Notes under the pieces: model-generated
The model's input: the letters and a program-made list of their open reading frames with translations, nothing else
What the model was told of the DNA's origin: nothing
The model's database searches: none
Shown here: positions 33,411 through 40,400 of the stretch, one piece after another
Layout of the letters: each line of letters starts with the position of its first letter
How positions within the stretch are numbered: position 1 is the first letter of the stretch
DNA from: JALYUA01 sp040004225
GTDB taxonomy: Bacteria > Acidobacteriota > Thermoanaerobaculia > UBA5066 > Gp7-AA6
Assembly (NCBI GenBank): GCA_040004225.1
Contig: JBDUBI010000184.1
Coordinates: 1 to 43,803 of the forward strand
Direction: 5' to 3'
DNA length: 43,803 nt
Program-made: the position numbers and the translations under genes

Positions 33411-36400
33411 ATGGAAATGAGCGACCCGGTCCCCTCTTCGCCGCCCGCGAAAACAGCAGAGCCTGCGGCCGCATCGCCCGAAGACGTCTTCGTCTTTCCC
33501 GCCTCATTTGCGCAGCGTCGGTTCTGGTTTGTCGATCGATACAACCCGGGAACCTCGGCCTACTGTCTTCCAATCCTCCTGCGCCTTTCCGGGCCGCTGG
33601 ATGCCGCACTCCTGGAACGAGCCTTGAACGAGATCCTGCGGCGGCACGAGGTCCTGAGAACAACCTTCTCTTTTCGGGAAGGGGAGGTGGTGCAGGTCAT
33701 CGTCCCGGTAGCGCGTCTTCGTCTGTCGCGGGTCGACCTCTCGCTTCTTCCCGAGAGCGACCGCGAATCACGTGCCCTGACGGAGGCGCGCTCGGAGAGT
33801 CAGCGCCCGTTCGATCTGGGCCAGGGGCCGCTTTTCCGGGCACACCTGTGGCGACTCTCCGAGGGTGACCATCTGCTGCTGCTCGACATGCACCACATCG
33901 TTGCAGACGGGTGGTCGTTTTCGGTGCTCCTGCGGGAGCTTTCCATCCTCTATCAAGCCTTTCGCGAGGGCCGCCCGTCGCCGCTGCCCGAGCTCTCGCT
34001 CCAGTACGCCGATTTCGCGCAGTGGCAGACGGAGTCAGTGGGAGGTCCCGATCTCGAGGAGGATCAGTCCTACTGGAAGACCGCGCTCGCCGGTGCGCCT
34101 CTCGTGCTCGAGCTGCGGACGGATCGGCCGCGGCCTCCACGACAAACCTTCGATGGCGACTACGTTACCGAGTTGCTGCCGGGCGGTCTTGCAACGCAGA
34201 TCAAGGCTCTTTCCCGCCGCGAAGGGGTCACTCCGTTCATGACCTTGCTGGCGGCCTATTTCACCCTGCTTTACCGGCACACGGGGCAGACGGACCTGAT
34301 CGTTGGATCTCCGATCGCCAACCGTTCGCGCGCCGAGCTCGAGCCCCTCATCGGCCTCTTCATGAATACGCTCGTCTTGCGCGCAGATCTCTCCGGGAAT
34401 CCGAAATTCCGCGATCTTCTCGCCCGGATCGGGCGCGTCTGCGTCGATGCCTATACGCACCAGGACGTGCCGCTGGAAAAGGTCGTCGAAGATCTGAAAC
34501 CGGAGCGCGATCCGAGCCGGAATCCCGTATTCCAGACCATGTTCGTCCATCAAAAGGCCTTCATCCAGCCCTTCGTCGCGGGAGACGTTCGATTCGAGCC
34601 CATCAAGGCGGAACGAGGAGGCTCTCTGACCGATCTCTCCCTCTTCGTCATCGAGCGGGACGATGGCTATACCGCAGGCATCGAGCACAACACAGACCTC
34701 TTCGATGGCTCGACGATCCGGCGCATGCTCGGGCATCTGCGGATGCTCCTGCAGGCTGTCGTCGAGAACGCCGAGCTACGGATCGACGAGATCCCGATCC
34801 TCACTCCCGCCGAGCGCCATCAACTTCTGGTCGAGTGGAACCAGACCGCTTCCGATTCTCCGGCGAAATGCCTTCACCGTCTCTTCGAGGATAGTGTCGA
34901 AAAGAATCCCGACGCCCCAGCGGTGCGATTCTATGGAGAGGAAATCAGCTATCGCGAGCTGAACCGGCGCTCCAACCGGCTGGCACACCACCTCGTGCGT
35001 TTGGGCGTCGGTCCCGACACGCGAGTGGCGATCTGCCTGGATCGCTGCACCGAGGCCGTCGTGGCAATCATTGCGATCCTGAAAACGGGCGGTGCCTATG
35101 TGCCGCTCGATCCCGCCTACCCCCGGGAAAGCCTCGCTTTCATGCTGGAGGACGCGGAACCTTCCGTCGTCCTGACGCACTCTCGATACGAAGCAGCGAT
35201 TCCTTTTTCCGGCACCGTGCTCTTCCTGGACGTGTTGGCTGGGACCCTGGAAGGAGGCGAGGCGGGGAACCCGGAAGGCCACGTCGACCCGGACGATCTC
35301 GCCTATCTCATCTACACGTCCGGTTCATCCGGACGGCCCAAAGGGACGATGGTTCCTCATCGAGCGGTAGTCAACTATTTGACGTGGTGCGTGGGCGCCT
35401 ATTCCGTCGCGTCGGGTCGGGGGGCGCCCGTTCAGTCATCTCTTGCATTTGACCTGACGGTGACTTCGCTCTTCGCCCCGCTCCTGTGCGGCGGCATCGT
35501 CGAGCTCCTGCCGCAAAGGCCGGCCGGCACGGCTCTGGCCGATGCGCTCGCGCTCGAGCAGACGAACCCCTGGAGCCTGGTCAAGACGACGCCCGCCGAA
35601 CTCGAACTCGTCACGAGGCAACTCACCCCGGAGAACGTCCGCGGGCGCGTCCGAACGCTGGTGATCGGAGGCGAGAGCCTGCCGGCGAAGACCGTTTCTT
35701 TCTGGCGTACCCACTCCCCCGAAACGAGGATCTTCAACGAGTACGGTCCCACCGAGACCGTCGTTGGGTGTGCGGTTTACGAGGTTGGAGACGGGACTCT
35801 TTCCGGCCCGGTTCCCATCGGGCGCCCGATCGCAAATACCCGCCTCTACGTTCTGGGGCCGGAGAACCAGCCCGTCCCGATCGGGGTGGCGGGAGAGCTC
35901 TGCATCGCGGGAGCCGGAGTGGCGACGGGCTATCGTGGACGGCCGGAGTTGACGGATGAGCGGTTCGTTCCCGATCCGTTCGGCCGACCCGGTTCGAGAA
36001 TGTATCGATCCGGGGATTTCGCGCGCTACCTCCCCGACGGGAACCTGGAATTCCTAGGACGGCGCGATTTGCAGGTGAAGCTGCGGGGCTACCGCATCGA
36101 GCTCGAAGAGATCGAAGCGTCGCTGACGATGCATTCTGCGGTGCGCGGGTGCGCCGTTCTCGCGCGAGAAGACGTCTCCGGAGAGAAAAGGCTCGTGGCC
36201 TATGTCGAGGCGGTTTCCGGGGCGGAACTGCATGAGTGGGGACTGCGCGCTTTCCTCAAGGAAAAGCTCCCCGGGCACATGGTTCCCTCTACGTTCCAGC
36301 TTCTGACGGAGCTTCCTCGAACGCCCAACGGGAAGGTCGACCGCCGCGCTCTTCCGGCGCCGGGACTCGGATCCCGGGAAATCGAAGCGCGCGGGGTCCT

Positions 36401-37505
36401 TCCGCGGGACTCCCTGGAGGCCAAGCTGGCGGCAATCTGGGAGGAGGTCCTCGGGGTCTCGGGCATCGGCGTTTTCGACGACTACTTTGACATGGGCGGG
36501 CATTCTCTGCTGGCGGCCTTGCTGTTCTCGCGGATCGGCGAATCTCTGGAACGCCATTTGCCGCTCGCGACGATCTTCGAGGCCCCGACGATCTCCCAGC
36601 TAGCCCGAAAGTTGCGCGAGGAAGGCTGGAGCCCCCCCGATTCCTCCCTCGTCATGATCCAGCGAGGAGTCGCCGGACGCGCCCCCCTCTTCTGCGTGCC
36701 AGGTGTCGGAGGGAACATCGTCGGGTACGTGGATCTGGCCCGAGAGCTGGGCGTCGACCAGCCGGTCTATGGGTTGCAGGCTCGGGGGCTGGACGGAAAG
36801 CGCGAACCCTTCACGTGCGTCGAGGACATGGCGCGCCACTACATCACCGAGATGCTCGCGCTGTTCCCCAACGGGCCTTTCCTGCTGGCGGGAGCCTCCT
36901 TTGGGGGGAGGGTCGCCTTCGAGATGGCTCGGCAACTCGACCAGTCAGGCCATGGCGTGGCTCTGGTCGCCCTGTTCGACGCGTTCGCCCCGAGGACGGC
37001 TTACTCGCCGGCCGGGGTCTCGCGAAGACGTCTCAGGAGGTCTGTCGAGCGGATCGCGTACCACGGGAAGAATCTGCTCTTTGGCTCTCACCGAGTCCGC
37101 TATGTGGCCCGAAAATCTCGCACTCTTCAGCGCCGGATTCGGAGCAGGCTCTGGCGAATGGTCTACAAGTTCTATCGAAAGATCTCGCGACCGCTGCCTC
37201 TCGTGTTGCAGGACGTGCGGGAAGCCGGATACCTCGCGAATCGGGAGTACGCGCCCGGCCCCTATCCTGGCAAAGTGACCCTGTTCCGGGCGACGGTCCG
37301 GTCCCTGGCGGATTCCGAAACCGCGGATATGGGCTGGAGGCAGCTGGCGCAGGGCGGAGTGGAGATTCGAGCGGTATCCGGCGACCACGTCGACATGTTG
37401 ATCCGGCCGCAGGTCGCGTTTCTGGCCGGGCAGCTTCACGAATGCATGGATGCCGCTCTCGCATCGCCCTCCCGGGAAGAGGGGTTGCGGACTCCGGGGT
37501 CATAA
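33411..37505 (+). CDS. Terminal NRPS, C-A(Asn)-PCP-TE
   Basis: This 1364-residue protein carries the only complete thioesterase seen, so it should release the product. C: about 30-460 with intact MHHIVADGWS. A: about 480-995 with YTSGSSGRPKG, YGPTETV and NGKVDR; the code reads D-L-T-K-V-G-E-V-G-K, close to the Asn code DLTKLGEVGK. An Asp substrate is less likely, since Glu rather than His occupies the seventh position. PCP: Ser1032 in GGHSL. TE: about 1080-1345, nucleophile Ser1163 in GASFGG and His1326 in SGDHVDM. A 37-nt gap follows the hybrid gene, and no strong ribosome site was seen before ATG 33411. The TE may hydrolyse the chain or cyclise it, for which the beta-amine from the aminotransferase, the Thr hydroxyl or a hydroxy-Val are candidate nucleophiles. 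Confidence 0.93.
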   Translation: MEMSDPVPSSPPAKTAEPAAASPEDVFVFPASFAQRRFWFVDRYNPGTSAYCLPILLRLSGPLDAALLERALNEILRRHEVLRTTFSFREGEVVQVIVPVARLRLSRVDLSLLPESDRESRALTEARSESQRPFDLGQGPLFRAHLWRLSEGDHLLLLDMHHIVADGWSFSVLLRELSILYQAFREGRPSPLPELSLQYADFAQWQTESVGGPDLEEDQSYWKTALAGAPLVLELRTDRPRPPRQTFDGDYVTELLPGGLATQIKALSRREGVTPFMTLLAAYFTLLYRHTGQTDLIVGSPIANRSRAELEPLIGLFMNTLVLRADLSGNPKFRDLLARIGRVCVDAYTHQDVPLEKVVEDLKPERDPSRNPVFQTMFVHQKAFIQPFVAGDVRFEPIKAERGGSLTDLSLFVIERDDGYTAGIEHNTDLFDGSTIRRMLGHLRMLLQAVVENAELRIDEIPILTPAERHQLLVEWNQTASDSPAKCLHRLFEDSVEKNPDAPAVRFYGEEISYRELNRRSNRLAHHLVRLGVGPDTRVAICLDRCTEAVVAIIAILKTGGAYVPLDPAYPRESLAFMLEDAEPSVVLTHSRYEAAIPFSGTVLFLDVLAGTLEGGEAGNPEGHVDPDDLAYLIYTSGSSGRPKGTMVPHRAVVNYLTWCVGAYSVASGRGAPVQSSLAFDLTVTSLFAPLLCGGIVELLPQRPAGTALADALALEQTNPWSLVKTTPAELELVTRQLTPENVRGRVRTLVIGGESLPAKTVSFWRTHSPETRIFNEYGPTETVVGCAVYEVGDGTLSGPVPIGRPIANTRLYVLGPENQPVPIGVAGELCIAGAGVATGYRGRPELTDERFVPDPFGRPGSRMYRSGDFARYLPDGNLEFLGRRDLQVKLRGYRIELEEIEASLTMHSAVRGCAVLAREDVSGEKRLVAYVEAVSGAELHEWGLRAFLKEKLPGHMVPSTFQLLTELPRTPNGKVDRRALPAPGLGSREIEARGVLPRDSLEAKLAAIWEEVLGVSGIGVFDDYFDMGGHSLLAALLFSRIGESLERHLPLATIFEAPTISQLARKLREEGWSPPDSSLVMIQRGVAGRAPLFCVPGVGGNIVGYVDLARELGVDQPVYGLQARGLDGKREPFTCVEDMARHYITEMLALFPNGPFLLAGASFGGRVAFEMARQLDQSGHGVALVALFDAFAPRTAYSPAGVSRRRLRRSVERIAYHGKNLLFGSHRVRYVARKSRTLQRRIRSRLWRMVYKFYRKISRPLPLVLQDVREAGYLANREYAPGPYPGKVTLFRATVRSLADSETADMGWRQLAQGGVEIRAVSGDHVDMLIRPQVAFLAGQLHECMDAALASPSREEGLRTPGS

Positions 37506-37510
37506 GACCC
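37497..37510 (+). terminator. Possible hairpin at the end of operon 2
   Basis: A perfect 5-bp stem, GGGTC and GACCC, encloses the loop ATAA. The stop codon of the thioesterase gene sits in this loop. No T-run follows, so it is not a classic intrinsic terminator; it could protect the mRNA end or be fortuitous. Confidence 0.3.
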
Positions 37511-37533
37511 GCGGGGTGACTGGCGCTCCCCCG

Positions 37534-37800
37534 TGGGCGCTCATCTCCGAGGAGCAGGTCGGGAGGCTTAACGTGCCTTTCGCTGCCTTGCAGCATCTGG
37601 GTGAGGCGGCGGAGGGAGGCCGCAGCGCCCGCTCTGCGCGAGGTGATCACCGCGGGCGAGGCGCCCGGTCGGCGTGCGGCGAACTCCACGTCGGAGGCGC
37701 GGCTATCGCCTCCGGCTAATGGAATCGCCCGGAGCTGCGAAAACGGCCACGAACGACCTGCGTAAAGCCCTGCGCCCGCTCCACTTCCGGATTCCGTCGA
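37534..37800 (+). pseudogene. Decayed NRPS adenylation-domain remnant
   Basis: Three fragments in A-domain order appear in shifting frames. First, LNVPFAALQHLGEAAE, which resembles the PFxALQQLAEAA segment found in some A domains, followed after a +1 frame change by ALREVITAGEA. Second, CGELHVGGAAIASG, equivalent to the GELxIGGxGLARGY motif, ending at a stop. Third, near 37757-37800, DLRKALRPLHFRIPS, which can be read as the eroded LRxxLRxxLPDYMVPS end of an A domain. The length is far short of about 1.5 kb, so large deletions have happened. Together with the remnant at the left end of the window, it shows that more NRPS DNA once flanked this cluster. Confidence 0.5.
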
Positions 37801-37816
37801 GGGGAGGCATTTTTGC

Positions 37817-38107
37817 TTGCCGGTCGGAGAGGGATACTTATATAAAGTGATTGGAGAAGGTCTGTCCATGTCAATCGCGGAATTCTTGGGATCCCTCGAT
37901 CTGGCCGACGACCCGGTCTCTCTGAGCTGTTCGAGGTTCCAAAACGGGACGGTCCGCGGCGAGTTGGTCATTATTTCAGCTCCTGTCATGTTGCGGCGCT
38001 CGCTGTCCCGCCCGGATCTTTCGACCTGTTACATAACAACCGGCCCCCCTCTGGCCTTCGTGCTGAGGCAGCCGCCCCGTCCTCTGTCAGTCGAAATTCC
38101 GGGATGA
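37817..38107 (+). pseudogene. Truncated Sfp-type phosphopantetheinyl transferase remnant
   Basis: The 96-codon frame begins with YLYKVIGEGLSMSIAEF and SLDLADDPVSL. The intact transferase at 42541-43296 has AYIKGIGEGLSMPLDSF and ALDPAEGPIRL at the matching place. Only the last third of such an enzyme is present: the magnesium-binding GIDVE motif and the catalytic W(T/S)SKEA part are missing or eroded, so it cannot be active. Its 3' part (ends LSVEIPG) is not recognisable. Its TGA overlaps the ATG of the glycosyltransferase, which could be chance. It directly follows the decayed A domain, as if a lost synthetase gene was once followed by its own transferase. Divergence from the intact copy suggests a different origin rather than a fresh duplication. 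Confidence 0.55.
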
Positions 38108-39210
38108 CTCCCTCGGCCATCGCCGCCGAGATCGCATTACTCCCTTCGGGCATCCGGGAGTCTCTGAGAGATTCGGACGTCGTGTATGCCCTCCACCGGG
38201 GCAATGCCTGCGCCGGCCATGACTCGCCCGACAATTCCAGGCTCGTGACCGGTTGCACAGTGGTTGTTTGCACGCATCGCCGCGAGAAGAGTCTCGCGGC
38301 CTTCCTCGAATCGCTTCGTCGTCAGGACCCTCCGCCTCAGGCCATCGTGATCGTGGACGCGAGTTCGGACGAGGATACGCAGCGGCTCGTGTCCGAAGAT
38401 CCGGAGCTCTATTCCTTTAGCGGATGTTTGACCTACCTTCGCGTTCAGGGGCGCTGGAAAGGCCTGACCCGACAGCGCAACTTCGCGCTGCAGTGGGTCA
38501 GGACTGATCTTCTCGTTTTCTTCGACGACGATGTGGTTCTGCTGCCCGGTTGTCTCGCCGAAATGCAGAGGGTGCACCGTGAGTACGGACCTGCGGTCGT
38601 CGGGGTGGGCGCGATCGTACATAACGAGGGACCTGAACCGCACCTGAGAAAGGTCTGGCGGTTCAGGCGCCGGCTCGGGATCGTTGCGACGCTCGAGCCG
38701 GGCCGATACAGCCGATCGGGAATGTCGACGCCCTGGGGCGCCATCGGCGCCGACAGGGCGCTTCTCGAGGGCGATTGGTTGCCGGGCTGCGGCATGATGT
38801 GGAAAACGGCAACGGTTGTCGATCTCGGGTTCAACGACGCGTTCGAAGGATATTCGCTGGGCGAGGACGTCGATTTTTCTCTTCGCGCGCGCCAGAAGGG
38901 AAAACTGATCATGACGCCGGCTGCTCGTCTCCTTCACCTGCAACCGAAAGGGGGACGGCCGGACGGTTTCAAACTGGGATATTTCACGATCTATAATCGG
39001 TATCAGATCCATCGGAGAGGGCTTAACGATCGGACTCGCCGAGATGTCGCCGCATTCATTTATGCATGGACCCTGGATTCTTTGATCGTCTCGAGACGCC
39101 TGGTCTACCCGAAGCGGGCGGGCTCGATTCTCGAGCATCTCCGTGGCCGCTTGCGAGCGGCCCTTGATCTTCTGAAAGAGGCGGTCTCCCGGACTCGCGC
39201 GCAGAGCTGA
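38104..39210 (+). CDS. Family 2 glycosyltransferase
   Basis: The 368-residue protein has a GT-A fold signature: TVVVCTHRREKSLAAFLESL near residue 52, IVIVDASSDE, the nucleotide-sugar and metal site FFDDDV (Asp141-Asp143), and LGEDVDFSLRARQKG (about 252-266), which corresponds to the acceptor-side ED motif. No transmembrane segment is evident, so it is probably cytoplasmic or peripheral. GT2 enzymes add sugars from nucleotide-sugar donors, mostly to polysaccharides, glycolipids or rhamnan-type chains. It might decorate the peptide, but the decayed DNA between it and the NRPS operon argues against tight linkage. The start ATG 38104 overlaps the remnant frame upstream; no clear ribosome site was seen. 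Confidence 0.85.
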   Translation: MTPSAIAAEIALLPSGIRESLRDSDVVYALHRGNACAGHDSPDNSRLVTGCTVVVCTHRREKSLAAFLESLRRQDPPPQAIVIVDASSDEDTQRLVSEDPELYSFSGCLTYLRVQGRWKGLTRQRNFALQWVRTDLLVFFDDDVVLLPGCLAEMQRVHREYGPAVVGVGAIVHNEGPEPHLRKVWRFRRRLGIVATLEPGRYSRSGMSTPWGAIGADRALLEGDWLPGCGMMWKTATVVDLGFNDAFEGYSLGEDVDFSLRARQKGKLIMTPAARLLHLQPKGGRPDGFKLGYFTIYNRYQIHRRGLNDRTRRDVAAFIYAWTLDSLIVSRRLVYPKRAGSILEHLRGRLRAALDLLKEAVSRTRAQS

Positions 39211-39240
39211 ACCCGAAACCGACGACGGTTCCCCGGGTTT
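39210..39240 (+). terminator. Hairpin after the glycosyltransferase gene
   Basis: Nested inverted repeats begin at the last base of the stop codon: outer AACCC with GGGTT, inner AACCG with CGGTT around ACGA. It stands between converging genes, a usual place for a terminator, but lacks a long T-run. Confidence 0.4.
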
Positions 39241-39333
39241 CGCCGCACGCTGTCCACACTCGTGAGGCGTAGAGCGAACGCCCGACGTATCCGAGCGGTC
39301 GCCCTCTCGTGCTCTCCCGAAACGACACCCGGT

Positions 39334-40284
39334 CTATTGACGGCGGCTCAGGAACCAGCCGAGGGTCGCGAAGGCGCCGGCGAGAGCCGCGAGCATCCAG
39401 GGCGAGAGCGTCGGTACGGGCGAAGACGGCCCGACTCCGCCGATCGGCGTCGACGACGGGCTAGGACCAGGCGTCGGCGTACGCGTCGGTGTCGCGGTGG
39501 TAGCCACGACCGTCGATGTCGGAGTGGCCGTCGATGTCGGGGTCGGAGTGATCGTCGGGGTCGCGGTGGGCGTGATCGTTCCCGTCGGCGTGTTCGTGGG
39601 TGTCGGAGTGACGGTGGCTGTGCTCGTCGGCGTTCTGGTTGGCGTGTTCGTCGGAGTGCTTGTCGAGGTCGGAGTGCTTGTCGAGGTCGGTGTGCTTGTC
39701 GGCAAGGCGCCGAGCGTTCCCGTCACCGAGAGCGTGTAGGGGCCTGCGGAAGTCGAGACCGGAGCCGCGTAAAAGGAGTCGACGTAAAAGTAGTAGGTTC
39801 CGGGCGCGAGTCCCGCGACCGCTATCGTTTCGGTGGCGGGATTTCCGGGCACCGTATCGGCGTAGGCGACGCACGTCGTGCCGTCGTCGCAGGTGCTGAG
39901 AATATAGATGCTCGGGTCATACGGCAGGGTTCGTCCGAGGGTGAACGTCAGACTGTTGCCCGTTCCGACCGTGAAGGAGTAGATGAGATCGGGCCCTTTA
40001 TCGGTGGGGGAAGCGAGTAGAGGATGGGAGCAGCTGACGTCGTTGACCTTGTTCGTGGCACCGGTGGTATCACCCGTGTCGTTGAAGGGGAGAGTGGTGA
40101 TGGGCGTCGCCGTCGCGCACGTGTTGCCGCCCGATTGGGGACGACGAGCCTGGCTGGCTGAGAGGGTGCTCGAAGTGGACGGGGCGGAATTCCCCGGATT
40201 CGCACGAGGCGCTCCCTGACTCGTCGCGACCACGGCCAGGAAAAAGACGGCGAGGACCGAAGAATGCTTGAGCTTGGATTTCAA
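39334..40284 (-). CDS. Secreted PPC-like protein with Thr/Pro stalk and IPTL-CTERM-like tail
   Basis: The start is set at TTG 40284, preceded by GGGAG at good spacing, giving 316 residues; the open frame runs further upstream without coding character. The N terminus KSKLKHSSVLAVFFLAVVA is a signal peptide. Residues about 55-185 resemble a bacterial pre-peptidase C-terminal beta-sandwich (YSFTVGTGNSLTFTLG, PSIYILSTCDDGTTC, GLAPGTYYFYVDS, GPYTLSVTG). A stalk of about 85 residues is almost wholly Thr, Pro and Ser. The end, VPTLSPWMLAALAGAF plus WFLSRRQ, has the motif, hydrophobic span and basic tail of an IPTL-CTERM sorting signal, so the protein is probably processed or anchored at the envelope by an exosortase-like system. 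It has a recognisable promoter (40342-40371). It appears unrelated to the NRPS cluster. Its function is unknown. Confidence 0.8.
   Translation of the reverse strand: MKSKLKHSSVLAVFFLAVVATSQGAPRANPGNSAPSTSSTLSASQARRPQSGGNTCATATPITTLPFNDTGDTTGATNKVNDVSCSHPLLASPTDKGPDLIYSFTVGTGNSLTFTLGRTLPYDPSIYILSTCDDGTTCVAYADTVPGNPATETIAVAGLAPGTYYFYVDSFYAAPVSTSAGPYTLSVTGTLGALPTSTPTSTSTPTSTSTPTNTPTRTPTSTATVTPTPTNTPTGTITPTATPTITPTPTSTATPTSTVVATTATPTRTPTPGPSPSSTPIGGVGPSSPVPTLSPWMLAALAGAFATLGWFLSRRQ
39500..39712 (-). repeat. Low-complexity Thr/Pro-coding tandem repeats
   Basis: The stalk of the secreted protein is encoded by short imperfect repeats of about 6-24 bp (on the + strand GTCGGAGTGCTTGTCGAGG occurs in tandem near 39653-39690). 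Such DNA is prone to slippage, so stalk length may vary between strains. Confidence 0.7.
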
Positions 40285-40341
40285 TTCTATCTCCCGGTTC
40301 GCTTTTTGAATGGAAAGACGCCAATTTCTCCGAATGGATTC

Positions 40342-40371
40342 ATTATGCACGCCTGAGCGCCGCGCCGTCAA
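40342..40371 (-). promoter_or_regulatory. Sigma70-like promoter of the IPTL-CTERM gene
   Basis: On the minus strand TTGACG (40371-40366) and CATAAT (40347-40342) are separated by 18 nt, close to the housekeeping consensus. Transcription would start near 40335, leaving a leader of about 50 nt before the TTG start at 40284. Confidence 0.6.
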
Positions 40372-40400
40372 CGGATTCGGCCGCGAGACCTTCCGGCGGT

